Below are positions 34,537 through 46,046 of a stretch of DNA of 64,000 nucleotides, one piece after another (position 1 is the first letter of the stretch; every line of letters begins with the position of its first letter). The stretch spans positions 11,505,278 through 11,569,277 of the forward strand of contig JACMZG010000008.1 of the NCBI GenBank assembly GCA_018340805.1, in the 5' to 3' direction. This DNA comes from Microvelia longipes (taxonomy: Eukaryota; Arthropoda; Insecta; Hemiptera; Veliidae). The position numbers and the translations under genes were made by a program. The notes beneath the pieces were generated by a model that saw only the letters and a program-made list of their open reading frames with translations, was not told where the DNA came from and made no database searches.

Positions 34537-34970
34537 CGGCTAAAATCAGTTGACAGCGTGCCAAAAATCTGTGAGGGAAATAATTCTTTTGCTTCAGATC
34601 GACCACATCCCTTCCCCTTCCACCTCATGCCAACCTCGGTAAAAAAAAACTTTTTTCGTTAATAAAATCATAAAAAGTCAACACTGGTTTTAAAAATTTG
34701 TAATCTCGCGTGGCTTCTTTTTTCTCATTGTGCATTACGTAATTAACAACTTAAACTCCACTTAATTCAAATGTTTATACTTCAAATGTAAATAAATAAT
34801 TCTTTTAAATAAAAAAATACGATATAAAATAAAAACAAATGATAAAATTCAAAACATAACCTGACTAACAGTGTTGCCATAGTAGGGATTTTTTTGCTAC
34901 TTAAAAAAAATGTATTTTTATGTTAAAAGAAAGCATTGAGCTTTTGGCGGGCTGTCAACTAATTTTAGAA
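34537..34970. mobile_element. MITE related to the 1037-1495 element
   Basis: The left end CGGCTAAAATCAGTTGACAG (34537-34556) and right end GCTGTCAACTAATTTTAG (about 34951-34968) are inverted. The left end equals one unit of the 24-bp array at 1037. The interior is non-coding. Confidence 0.6.
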
Positions 34971-35059
34971 TATAGCATAAACCAATAAATAACCATAAAT
35001 TTAAAGTATCGCATTAATAAATATGTATTTATGTTACTAACTTAAATATGGAGTTCGAA

Positions 35060-35086
35060 CGATATATATTATTATATATATATATT

Positions 35087-35140
<54 letters not shown>
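35060..35140. repeat. (AT)n microsatellite
   Basis: Interrupted AT dinucleotide run. 35141-35440 holds nothing recognisable. Confidence 0.9.
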
Positions 35141-35142
<2 letters not shown>

Positions 35143-35444
35143 ATGAGTAAATACATTGAAATATGTTTTTCTAGACATTACATTGTAAATAGCGTGTTTT
35201 CAAGAATAATAAACATGCTTATAAGCTGTTTGTTCTTTTAAACGGAAAATTATAGGCTAAAGCTAAAATTTGTTTTTTTAAGTCTTTCATATGACGCTTT
35301 ACCGCTGTAACTGAACTATTTAAAAAAAAATAAAACAATATTATACAAAATACGTATCGTATATCGAATAATTAATGTGAGAAAATATTTCTCAAATCAA
35401 GGATGCCAAGTATGACTGGACCTTAAAGTTTTGTAGGGTCTCAC

Positions 35445-35492
35445 GTAGTTGTGAGGAAAAATTCTGAGGTACTATGAACCCGGGTTTTCAAC
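35445..35492 (+). mobile_element. 5S-SINE tail fragment
   Basis: GTGAGGAAAAATTCTGAGGT, then ACCCGGGTTTTC: the diverged end of the SINE without body or head. Confidence 0.45.
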
Positions 35493-35744
35493 GTGAATTG
35501 AGTGCAATATTTATTTTAAATATGAATTAATAATATAAGTACATTTATGTTTAACTGAGTATATTATGGTAAAGTCCCTCAATAGTTAACCTCTAGGAAG
35601 GATGGTAGAAAACTTTCTACTGTGCTTGTGTTCGATGTTTGAGGTGATTTTAGTTACCTTTGGTGGGTGATGTTATCTCAAGTATACATTATTAATAAAA
35701 TACTTTGTTAAAAAAAGAAGATGAAAATAATAAAAATTCTGGAG

Positions 35745-36060
35745 CGGTGGTCCGCATGTCGGGCGAATTTCCTTTGGACGCGTGTTTCCGTGCTTAACAA
35801 CCCATTTCATGCTAAAGGTTCCGATTCATGCTTTAGAACCTAAGCAGTTACTCAATTGTCAAGCACTGCTCGCAACTCATTTTGTCTGTATTTTTCAAAG
35901 GAAATGCGCATAGTTATCCAGTAGGTTATACAAAACTATGCCTTTAAAATTAGAAGTACGCACTATTATTTACTCTAGTTTAAAGCTTAGTTACTTATCT
36001 TTAAGAGTAGTCAGATATCTTTAAAGGTTTAGCGCTAAAAAGGAAATTCGCTAAAATAGC
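35745..36060 (+). mobile_element. Family F element, copy 2
   Basis: GAGCGGTGGTCCGCATGTCG, then TTTCCTTTGG, GTGCTTAACAACCCATTTC, AAGGTTCC and CTCATTTTGTCTGTATTTTTC match both arms of the copy at 17941. 36150-36222 nearby holds a small inverted pair, GTTGACTTTAG/CTAAAGTCAAC, like the ends of the 3170-3580 element. Confidence 0.5.
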
Positions 36061-36249
36061 TGAAATCCGTTAATACAGCGGGCACTTCTTTAGTTTAGGT
36101 GAGCCCTTATTGATTTTTTTAAATTTGTCAATTATTATGTTTATTTAGGTTGACTTTAGATCTACAATTATTTAGAAAGAAAGCTATAATATATTTATGT
36201 AGAACTAAAGTCAACCTTGTTCTAAATTATTATGGAGTTCTACAAAAAA

Positions 36250-36888
36250 GATTTTTCGCTAATTAACTTTAATGTTATTATTTATGAATGTAAAAAAATA
36301 GGCCTTTAATCTAAAGAAGTACAAATAGAAAGTACGAACCGGTGTCCTAAAATGGTCGTAGTTCCAAATAAATCAACCTACCCATATGCCTGTATTTTCT
36401 TACTGTCAGCTGCCTAACCGAGGGTTTCTACATTGATGCGCCTAGTATTTATCAAGTATATTAAAACTTCAATGCATTTCAGTGTTACTGGTTTAGTAGA
36501 TCATTTAACATTTGGATATTCAAAGACGACTTACCTTACAAATTGTCATTGTTTACTCAATAAAAGTTGTGATTGATGTGTTAAAAATTAATATAACAAC
36601 CACATTTGTGCTATAAAAATTCAATATTTCATAGTTCAGTTATTTCAGGATTTTAAAGAATTAGGCTCTTATCACTATAGACTTTGATTTGTTCGTTGTT
36701 TAAGCTGGTATTTACCGATAACCTGGTAATATTTAATTAAAAATATAAACATGATCTTATATTAAACTGTGATTAAATATTTGTTTAATATTAAATATAA
36801 TATAAAAAATAAAACTTCATAGCATAAATGAAATTAAACACAAAGGTTGGAAAACATTATCTTATCAGTTTATTTAAATATTTGTTAC
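36250..36888. other. AT-rich spacer, no feature recognised
   Basis: No supported frame or shared repeat. Confidence 0.35.
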
Positions 36889-37799
36889 CAGGGTTTCATT
36901 TAGAGGTTTTTCGGGGGGAATCTAAAAATTATGGGGGGTTAACACAGCTGTAAAAATTGTTGACCAGGGGGGAGGTGGTAGTATTTTTTAATGTTATAAC
37001 CTAATGACAAAAAAGATAAGTTTAAATTTCTCCCTTCAAAATTGAACATAAAGTAAATCATAAAATAAAAAAGTAGCACAATAATAATTTCCAATAACAA
37101 AATGGAGGTGTATCATTCATGGGTACATAGGGGGAAACATTTTAGATGAAATAAGGGGAAAACGGTCCATGACTCTCAACCCCCCAGTAAATAGACTCTT
37201 GTGAGTTCAAATTTACCATTATTATATTGCTAACCAAATATGATAATTTTAATATAATATAAGCTAATATAATTTAAATCTAAGAAAGTTGATACTAATA
37301 TCACTATATTACGGTAATTTTTTATTAAGCATGTTGACAATATATCATACATTTTTGTTTAAAATACCAAAAATATTAAGTATTTTTTATCGAAAATCTA
37401 TTATATATGTCAAATAATAGCATTATAAAAATACTGGGACATAGAGAGAGTTGTATCTATTTTTATAAGATTCGATGCGGTTCCCAAAATACTACGGTTA
37501 TATTACGGCAGTTGCTACGGTATTATTACGGTATCTTACAACTTAACCTTTTTAAGTCACCAAAAGTAGTTACAAAATTTCCATATTTGGGTAATATTCA
37601 CTTAAATAATAATAAAAATTAAATTATAATATAAATTTAAAATTTTGATCTCAACAATTTTTTTAGCGAGTGTCATTTTTATTATTAAGGGGCTATTTTT
37701 CACCGCACTGCGGAGCGGAGGAGGGTTACATTTAATTTTTCCTTTTGGATATTGTGGTTGCTCGGTATTCTGCCGCCCCCCCCCCCTAAAGAAACCCTG
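36889..37799. mobile_element. hAT-like non-autonomous element
   Basis: The left end CAGGGTTTCATTTAGAGG and right end CCTAAAGAAACCCTG are inverted. Interior words are shared with the decayed copy at 14740-15185. No transposase frame is present (37407-37622 is unrecognised). An 8-bp duplication is not apparent, so assignment rests on the CAGGG terminus. Confidence 0.5.
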
Positions 37800-38145
37800 C
37801 TAATATAATGCATTAAAGAAGTGATTTTGTGGGTTTGTGCAAACTAAAACTATTCAAAAGTAAAATTAATTAACTATAAAAAACACTAACGCGATTTCCA
37901 TGTTTGTTATTTTAAATTCAGTGCCCAATATTTATAAAGTATATTAAAACTACAATGCACGAGAGACTTGCTGATTTAGTAACATGATTAAAATCTTGGC
38001 GTTCAGTAGGATGAATAATCTCTTTCATATACTGCTTTTCTTTAGGTCTTAAATCTTTCTTAAGGAGGAAAATATTTGTTCACAGAACCAACAAAATAAC
38101 CAATAAAAGTTATTTGTTTGATCTATAGGATTAGGGGCTCTAAAC

Positions 38146-39597
38146 CAGTGTTTCTCAGCCTTTTCGATATCCGACCCAAAAAAATTGATCCAATACTTAT
38201 ACGTTATACAATAATTAGTTTTTGCGGGCTTAGTATTTTGTTAGATTTTAAATGATGGCCAGATTAATCTCTCAGAGTACTGTATTATTAATTTAGTAAA
38301 TTATTATTTGCTTTTATTACAATTCATATAATTGGCACAGTAAATTGATGTAGAAATTCCAAGGATCTTGAATAAAAGAGATGATCCATTAAGAAACATT
38401 TCTGACCCCATGGAAGTTGTATGAGATAGAGAAATAGGAGCAAACTTACCTCCTCCATGGTTATAATGAAAGAACGCAGGTTATGTAGCAAGATTGTCGA
38501 GTTTGCTTCTCAACTTTTTTTCTGTGTCTCTCGTGTTTGTTATATTTGTGGTTCTTGTTCAGTCATTTGTGCTTATTTAATTTAAATTTTGGACTATACT
38601 TGGCCAATTCAGTGAGCTATAATTTAAGCGTGTTTATAACCTTCTCAAGCAATAAACAATGGGAAAGCATTGAAAGGTAAGTTTGCCTCTAAAATTTAAG
38701 ATCTGCGCTGTTATAAAGAATTGTAAGGCAGTGCAGTGTACCAAGCATGTGCAGTTGGTTTTTGACGTGTGTTTCGTGTTGAATTCTCTCAATTTTTGGG
38801 TTATCTTTGGGGTCACTTTTTTGTATGGGAATCGACTCGTGCGTCATCCCCTTTATTTTCAAGATCCTTGAGAAATTGATCAGTAGGTGGGGGCGCGGAC
38901 ACAGTGGTCCAACTCACCCGGAATAAGCTGTTTTTGACGGGCCTGTTTTTTAGTTTGCCGTTCCTCCTCTAGAGGCCTTCACCTTGACAAGGTTCACCTT
39001 GTCCCGCATATAAAAAATAATTATTTCTTCATTTTCAAGATTAAATTTACTTAAAGAGATTTTTAACAATGTTACCCTGTTTTTAACAATCCACTCTTTT
39101 CCATCCAGGGAAAACTGGAAAGAGGGTAATGTAGAGTTTCCCCCAGACAGCATTATATGCTATACTGACAGTTCCCTACTGGAGACCGGAAGTGCTGGAG
39201 CCGGGTTTCACATTGAAAGGCTTAATATGACTCAAAGCCTTTCTTTGGGTACTATGACCACAGCCTTTCAGGCTGAGGTATTTGCCATCCTTAAAGTGGC
39301 AACCAACCCTGAATTGGTCAGGAGTCCAGGGAAGACTGTTTGCATCTGTGATAGCCAGACAGCCCTAAAAGCTTTGGCAGGGTTTAAAACGAACTCAAGT
39401 AAGTAAATCAGCCTAAGTAAATTAGAAGAACTTGCATCATGCAAAGAGGTAGGCTTTACTGGGTCCAAATTAAACCTATATATTGTTTAGGAATTCTATT
39501 TAAAAATATTTAACTTTTACCAATCATTTTCTCGCGACCCAAAAATAATTTTCTACGACTCAATTTTGGGTTGCGACCCTAAGGTTGAGAATCGCTG
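38146..39597. mobile_element. hAT-like element enclosing a LINE RNase H fragment
   Basis: Inverted ends CAGTGTTTCTCAGCC (38146) and GGTTGAGAATCGCTG (ending 39597) match the common hAT terminus type. Flanks CTCTAAAC (38138-38145) and TTCGAAAC (39598-39605) agree at six of eight positions, as expected for an old 8-bp duplication. No hAT transposase is recognisable. Confidence 0.65.
39104..39490 (+). pseudogene. LINE RNase H domain fragment
   Basis: Translation contains IICYTDSSLLETGSGAGF, TTAFQAEVFAILKVA and CICDSQTALKALAG. These hold the D, E and D of an RNase H of the type found after the reverse transcriptase in I/Jockey-group LINEs. The frame is broken by a stop at 39404-39406, resumes (SKLEELASC), and ends at 39488-39490. 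It lies inside a hAT-like shell. Confidence 0.8.
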
Positions 39598-40785
39598 TTC
39601 GAAACAAATAACGTTTAAAAAAAAAGCGATAGTTGACTACCGTTATTTTTAATAACCTTATTGTCGCTGCCAACTCTTGCAGCTCGCTACTAGTTACTGA
39701 ATCATTTACTGAGATACTATTTATTACTATTTTATGACGTTGAAACATTAAAGTAACAGCTAAGTAACAGTTTATCATTTAAGTAATAAATGATAAACTA
39801 AAACTAAATTAAAATATAACGTTTTGAGACATATACAATTATAATTGTCAACACGACAGTGACACTTATTATTAAGTGTCATTAAGTGTCATGTTATTAT
39901 TAAGCTGCCCGTTATTATTGTTAATAACGGGCAGCTTTCTTCCTATTAAAATAATTCATTGCAATTTTATCATGCGTCTGATATATAGACAAATTTAACA
40001 AATTACAGTGATCACATTAGTTTTTCTGTATTTTTATTAATATTTTTTTCCTTTTCTTATATTTTTCCTTGCATTAACATTCTTTAACGGAAAAAATGTT
40101 TTTAATAAACTTGAAAATGTATTTACAAGTAATTGAAAAGACATGCAGACATGACCTTTATATTGATTCATAGCATGCTCCCAATTAAATTCTGCATAAA
40201 TATAAGACATTCATATAGTGTTGACTTATTATTAAAACTTTGTCTTAGATTCGGAGTCGGAGATTTAGATTCGGACTTATCACAAACATGCTGTGCAAGG
40301 TGATCGGAAATATTCATTTTAATTACTTACTGATAAATTTAAGATAAGAATTACTAAGAATATAATCAATTGTCTTTGCACTTAGTGCAATTATTATGGT
40401 CGGACAGGCTACAGCATTTCATGCTTTTTTTGCTCAATATTGTATGTTATATGGTAGTAAAATATTTCTAAATTCTTTAGCATTTGTGTTATTACTAAAA
40501 ATATTTAAATTAATATCTTCACCTAAGATACACTTTAAATTTTACTTATTAAAAATATCATAAATACAAACAAACTTATTTATTAATGTGCTACTGTAAC
40601 TCTTATCCGGACTGTTATATAAAACATACTAAACTTTTTTCATTATTTATATTATTAATGATAGCAGGACACCTCCCCTCAGACAGATCACAGATGCTGT
40701 GTTTAACCACACGCAATTACTACTGCTCTGAAAACAGTAAAGCTCATAAGTCGTTCCCCGAATACCCAAACAGTACAACTTTTTA
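39598..40785. other. AT-rich spacer
   Basis: No gene is supported. Contains the perfect hairpin at 39902-39937. Frames at 39560-39778 and 40586-40786 are unrecognised; the latter is antisense to the edge of the next LINE fragment. Confidence 0.4.
39902..39937. repeat. Perfect 16-bp hairpin
   Basis: AAGCTGCCCGTTATTA, loop TTGT, TAATAACGGGCAGCTT. Just upstream a TTATTAAGTGTCA repeat occurs twice. Function unknown. Confidence 0.7.
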
Positions 40786-40789
40786 AGTA

Positions 40790-41110
40790 GAATTTAGTGG
40801 TCAACTAAGTCGAAAGTCTTTGACATGTCAATCATAATTATAGATGTCAGTACTTTTTTTATCATAGCTGTCACGGAGTCTGTTCGTCAGTAACTGAAAA
40901 CAACCTGTCATTGATTTATTTTTTCTAAAACTAATTGGTTTTCGTTAATTAAATTAAACTTATCCAAGAATTTAGATATTTTTTCATGAACTGCTCTTTC
41001 AAATATTTTAGATATTATCGGTAAAGTAGCCCTGGTCTATAGTTACCCATATCGGTATTGTTTCCTTTATTTTATCAGCCCTGTTAGGAACAGACCATAG
41101 AAAGAAGAGG
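40790..41110 (-). pseudogene. LINE reverse transcriptase fragment (type 2)
   Basis: Minus-strand translation in broken frames gives NYRP, then LPIISKIFERAVHEKISKF and LDKFNLINENQ, later IDMSKTFDLVDH. These are successive reverse-transcriptase blocks of CR1/Jockey-type LINEs. At least one frameshift and several stops are present. It differs from the neighbouring LINE at 41491-42596. Confidence 0.75.
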
Positions 41111-41350
41111 GAGACCTATACAATATACCTAAGATTAGTTAGAGAGATTTCATCAAGAAAACGATTTGAGTCGGATATAGTCATGATACTTTACACTGAC
41201 ACGGCCAGCTAAAACTTTAGAGGATCTTGTGGTTTATAAAGCCATATAATAGCAAGCAGTCTATAGGACTGCTTGCTGATTTATAACAGCAATTAAGAAT
41301 AGATTTCAGTTTAGTGTTCAGTCTAATAACGACATCTACGCACATTGTTT

Positions 41351-41490
41351 TCTTAATACATTTTATAGCATATATTATGAACCTAGATAAAGAACAAGTT
41401 TTCCAATCACGTTCCACTATCAGACCCATGGGAGGCCATTAATGAATGTAATCCTGGATGCTACTATCACAAATGTTTAAAAAGCTAGAT
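41351..41490. repeat. 140-bp direct repeat, left copy
   Basis: About 93% identical to 42597-42736, starting TCTTAATACATTTTATAGCA and ending AAAAGCTAGAT. The pair brackets a LINE segment exactly. 41111-41350 holds nothing recognised. Confidence 0.8.
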
Positions 41491-42596
41491 CATGACATCT
41501 TGCGGCATATAAACTGATGTCAAGAGATTGGAAACACTTGACCAAATGGTAGTATTCCCTATATCAACATAGAAGCGTTGCCATATCCTATACTGTGTAG
41601 TCGATAGGCCGTAAACATAGCCTCGTGTCTGAGGTATAAATGCAAAAAGGGGAATATTTAAAATCACCTCTAAAGCTAGAGTAGGTGCTACCTTCTTTAC
41701 TCCTAGTATACTTCTGCAGACGATTCCTTGAAGCTGTTGAAGTTTCTTTTTGCTTGCCTCAAAAGAAAGCTTAGGCCACCAAACTACACAAGCACATGAT
41801 AAAATTGGTCTAACCATGCTGGTATAGATCCACAATAGAACTTTTGGTTTTAATCCCCAGTTAGGACCAATTGCTCTACGGCAAACCCAAAAGGCTGCCA
41901 TTGCTTTGTCCAGTTTTGCATCCACATGCTCACCCCAAGTTAGTCTTTTATCTAGATTTACCCCTAAGTATTTTACAGATGATGAAAGATTGATAGTTTC
42001 ACCTTTAAGTGATAGCTCTATGGATTCACTCAAATCCTTTTTTTCTAGTAAAGGGGACAACGACCGTCTTGGTTGGATTTACAGATAAGTTATTTGTTCT
42101 GCACCATTTTTATCAATATTTATGACTCTCTGGCCTAGTTCAAACACAGTTTTTACTCATTTTCTCCTTATAAGCACTGCTACGTCGACGGCGTAAGCCT
42201 TGACATAAAAGCCTTCATTCTGCAAAATCACAATCAGATTATTTACAACTAAACACCATAAGGAGATAGTACACCTCCTTGTGGACACCCTGCAGTTACA
42301 GTAGCCTTAACTGTAGCCCCAAACGTTGTTCGCTGATTCATGGGCAAGCATAGATTTAATCCACCTTACAAGTGTTGGGAGGACTCCATATTCCAAAGCA
42401 GCAAATACTATGGACTCAATAGAAACACAGTTGAAGGCACCTTCAATGTCCAAAAATATTCCTAATGTTAGTTGTTTCCTCAATTTTCCCAACTAAATAG
42501 TGTAGAGCAGCTTCGCCAGATTTTCCTGACTGATAGGCATACTGTTGTCTACTGTATGCCTGTTGTACTGTAAAAATGTACTGTTGTGATTTTTTT
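41491..42596 (-). pseudogene. I/Jockey-type LINE reverse transcriptase segment
   Basis: On the minus strand, in order: YAYQSGKSGEAALHYLVGKI (near 42530), LGIFLDIEGAFNCV, TAGCPQGGVLSP, VVNNLIVILQNEGFYVKAYA, then VKYLGVNLDKRLTWGEHVDA, GLKPKVLLWIYTSMVRPI and VVWWPKL. Frames change at least twice. The catalytic YADD is mutated to YAVD (about 42190), so the enzyme is dead. Translation runs to MPQDVMI and stops precisely at the flanking direct repeat. Both LINE ends are missing. Confidence 0.88.
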
Positions 42597-42736
42597 TCTT
42601 AATACATTTTATAGCATATATTATGAACCTAGATGAAGAAAAAGTTTTCCAAACACGTTCCACTATCAGATCTATGAGAGGCCATTAATGAATGTAATCC
42701 TCGACGCTACTGTCACAAATGTTTAAAAAGCTAGAT
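42597..42736. repeat. 140-bp direct repeat, right copy
   Basis: See 41351-41490. Confidence 0.8.
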
Positions 42737-43122
42737 TAAAATATTTAAAAATTAATATTTTTGGACATTTTAGAGCACTTTGCAACAGCTTTGGTAATAA
42801 TAATAAACTCATAAATATTAATAATATAATAATATATAATATAATGTAATATTATAATAGCACTCATTTTGAGCCCTGAACACACAAAATTATTGAAATA
42901 TTGTTAACTGATTTCGTAGCAGCTATTTCGCATGCGCTGAGAAAGCTTCAACTGACTAGAGGTTTATAAATTTGTGGCCATCACTTCTAAGATATATGGT
43001 TATAATGTTTAGCCGATGAAAACTATGGTACTAATTTTCAATTACAATTAACTAACCAAAAAAAGGTCATAACTCTATCTTTGATCGATGGATCATCTCT
43101 TGTTGTGCCTTAAATTTTTTTT

Positions 43123-43180
43123 TTATATATATATATATAATATATATTATAATATAATATATATATATATTATATATATA
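43123..43180. repeat. (AT)n microsatellite
   Basis: Interrupted AT run; 42737-43122 holds nothing recognised. Confidence 0.85.
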
Positions 43181-43204
43181 AGTAATTTTCTTAATCTCAC
43201 TTTA

Positions 43205-43300
43205 ATGACTTTAATTCTATAATTTCATAAGCCTATCAAATTAAGTATGGCCATTCACCCAACACTGTGGCATCATCAGGCTTAATAATAATTAATTAAC
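43205..43300 (-). mobile_element. Penelope-type terminal-repeat remnant with hammerhead-like core
   Basis: On the minus strand TTAAGC, CTGATGA, then a GCCA/TGG-type helix, GAA, and later GCTTA. TAAGC/GCTTA can pair as helix I. The order matches the Penelope terminal repeat, but A15.1 is not conserved. Confidence 0.4.
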
Positions 43301-43584
43301 AACTAAAAATCATAGAAAACAAATAAAGCACATATACATAAGACTAGAATAAATAAATAAAAAATCACAGAATTAGCTAAAACTAACTTCGTCAACAAAT
43401 AAAAAAAAATAATAACAATAAAAAAAAAATATAAATATATATCTGTGTATGTGTGTGTGATTGTGTGTGTATACATTTGGCGATACGATGATTAAATTTC
43501 AGAAATTATAATGTAATCGTTAAAACTGTATCCAAGGGTAGCTACTTTTAACTTTCCCAATCAATTAGATAAATATATTGGTGG

Positions 43585-43720
43585 TTTTGAACTCTGGGAG
43601 TCCAGTATCTTTTAAAAAAAATCTTAGAAATAGGTCTTTATGAGCGTAACGGTCACTTCTACCACCTTAAATGGTTCCTACACAAGTCATCTATGTTGAG
43701 CCGCAAGGCTCTAAACAAGC
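43585..43720 (+). mobile_element. tRNA-derived SINE, family B, 3' part
   Basis: CTACCACC, GGTTCCTAC and TGAGCCGCAAGGCTCTAAAC, then AAGCATTGT match 51170-51265. A faint B-box-like segment lies near 43590. Confidence 0.6.
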
Positions 43721-43897
43721 ATTGTAATTTATACAATTACAGTTACTTTATCCACTTGCATTTCCAGCTTTCTTTTAGAAACAAGAGGAAGAGCTTTAAT
43801 TTTCAGATAAGAAAGATTAATAAATGTAAACACGATAAATATATAATTAAATAATATATAACATGGCCTATAATAAAAAGAATTATATATTAAAATA

Positions 43898-43998
43898 AAT
43901 AAAATAAAAAAAAAAAAAAAGTACAAAAAGAAAAAAAAAGATTAAAAAAAAAATAAAAAGAAAAAAATACAAAATATAAATATATATATAATATATAG

Positions 43999-44041
<43 letters not shown>

Positions 44042-44215
44042 TAAAAATATAAAGAAGAAAAGAAAAAAAAAGAAAAAAAAAAAAAAAAAAGATAAATATA
44101 TAAAGAAAAAATATAAATAGATAGATAATACAAAGAATAAAAATATATATAATAAAAATATATATAAAATAAACAAAAAAAAAAAAGGAATAAAAAAAAA
44201 AAAAAAGATAATGTA
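43898..44215. repeat. A-rich low-complexity tract
   Basis: About 310 bp almost entirely A with scattered G and TA. Minus-strand frames over it translate to poly-Phe and are artefacts. Confidence 0.9.
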
Positions 44216-44784
44216 GTATATGACTAGGATATGATATCTTGGATATATAATCACTGGGTTGTAAGATTTCCTTGTACCATGAAACGAAAGGGTTGCTCAT
44301 AGCTCAAGCACCTGTGAAAGAAAAAATTTTATCATAAATGAGTTATGAGAAATAGGATTGGTGAATATCGGATAAGAGGGAAATGTAAAATGTAACCAAG
44401 TAACCCACAGTTCACACAGCTCTCCCAACTTCATTCAAGCTCCAGGCTCAACCGTGGTTGAGATTATCCAACAATGAAAACCGATTTTCCAACTTGGTCT
44501 CGTTCTAGAAGTAAAGCAATATCGAAGCACGTCGGCGCACAACACTCTTGCTTTTCTAGCTATTAAAACTCTTTAACGTCACTATCCTCATACAATTCTT
44601 GTCGTCTTAAATTACACCAATTATGAGAAAAGCACATTAAAATATTATTATCTAGATTGTTGTAATTTAAAACTATCTTACCAAATAACACTACCCCATG
44701 AATCCCTAACTCCGGAAATGTCTTCACACAAAATTCTTCGACATAACATATCTAACGGCATAGTAGCTCAAAGTCCTGACGTAC

Positions 44785-44850
44785 TATAAATAAAGGTGAG
44801 CCAAACTTTGAACACAACAACCACCATGAAACCAGACCGCCGTAGTTCGT
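44785..44850 (+). promoter_or_regulatory. Possible orphan core promoter and start codon
   Basis: TATAAATA (44785-44792) lies 34 bp before a well-placed start, CAACCACCATGAAA (ATG at 44826). The ATG-AAR opening resembles cuticular-protein first exons, but the frame stops after eight codons, no consensus donor follows, and no initiator is clear. 44860-45000 is GC-richer unclassified sequence. Confidence 0.22.
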
Positions 44851-45023
44851 AACAGGGACCTAGACAAACTACGTCAAGCCATCATCGGCTTCGGAAGAGT
44901 TAAGAGGAGCGTGTCTAGTTCAGCCGATTAGACACCGGACTGTGCGCAGTCATAGCCGGCGTGGACCGGTATCCAGAGATCCGCCTAAAACTATATCTTC
45001 AGCGGAAGATTACTCTGCTTATA

Positions 45024-45326
45024 CAATATAGATATTATTACTAGAGGGCCCTAAAGGTTAATTTTTGAAACATGAAAAATAACCAGATCACTCTCGCTTA
45101 TAAATATATTCTAATAATCAGTACAAAATTACTAAAACGTTAAGGATAAAAACAAACAAAACAAATGTGCGGGAAACGAAATAAAAACTTAATTAGTATT
45201 AACTTACCTCTCTCACCTTGAAGGAGGTTTCAATGAGGTTACACAGAGCCTCTGGAGAGCAAAAAGATTTTCAGCCTCTCAATGAATTTAGATCAGGCTA
45301 TCAGTCCCCTAGAGCTATATATATCC
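45024..45326 (+). mobile_element. hAT-like MITE, family M, copy 1
   Basis: The left end ATATAGATATTATTACTAGAGGG and interior AGGAGGTTTCAATGAGGTTACACAGAGCC-type block are shared with the copies at 54265 and 56291. The right end is CCCCTAGAGCTATATATATC. The target duplication is eroded. Confidence 0.65.
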
Positions 45327-45841
45327 TTGTTATATAAAGTCCAATTAACAAAAGACGTGTTAGTTTATACAGTTATAGTTTTATATAGTTTATCTTATAT
45401 AATAAAATATAAATTAAAAATAAATAAAATAAAAATTATATATAAGTTTAAATAAATAACGTTTATTTAATAAAAAGAGGTTTATATAGAGAAGGAAATA
45501 GTACTACTACTCTGGACTATCTATTGCTTATCTTCTCAGCTTTTATCTCATTTTCGCTGGGCAATAAGTAAAAGAGCTCGCCTCTTAACAAAATTTAAAT
45601 GCAGAAGGTAATTCCATATTGGAGAGAATTTCGACTCTCTTGTCTTCTAAAAATTACTATACTAATAATAACCCTGAGATGCTTCAGGCGCGTCAAATAA
45701 CATTATGCTTTATTTTTTAGATGAAATTGAGCACAATAGGCTTATTTTTGATGAAATATATTAGGCTTGTTAATGTTTGCTCTTAAAGAAACAGTAAAGT
45801 AAGGAAGTAGATCTCTTTATAGAATATCTTATTTGACAAAC

Positions 45842-46046
45842 CTGTTGAGCAACAGCCTGTACGATAGCGGGATGAACAGAGTTTCCTGTTGGCTGGAAAC
45901 CATGTTCATCAGCTACATATGATACTTGGACAGGTCCTTCAGGTGACGAATAGCTGTACTGTCCACGTACTTGCATGGCAGCACCAGTGGGTACTCCTCT
46001 AACGGCTCCGGACTCGTCCCTGGCTGAACCATCTCCACTCCTGTAG
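45842..46046 (-). CDS. RR-1 cuticular protein, downstream exon
   Basis: Minus-strand exon of 205 bp. The acceptor TTTACAG precedes 46046, and the donor CAG|GTTTGT lies at its lower edge. It encodes YRSGDGSARDESGAVRG, VPTGAAMQVRGQYSYSSPEG and VQVSYVADEHGFQPTG, then NSVHPAIVQAVAQQ. The GxYxYxxPxG...VxYxADExGFxPxG pattern is the chitin-binding Rebers-Riddiford RR-1 domain of flexible cuticle. It joins exon 55823-55980 in frame (phase 2). It ends in phase 0, so a further C-terminal exon is expected below 45842 but was not identified. Confidence 0.88.

Noticed and set aside
39268..39468. 66-codon minus-strand frame
   Set aside because: It is the antisense of the LINE RNase H, which has the catalytic residues on the plus strand.
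39902..39937. Hairpin as a bacterial-type terminator
   Set aside because: The setting is eukaryotic, there is no adjacent gene, and no consistent T-run follows.
43883..44300. Three minus-strand frames rich in Phe, Tyr and Leu
   Set aside because: They translate an A-rich low-complexity tract and have no family resemblance.
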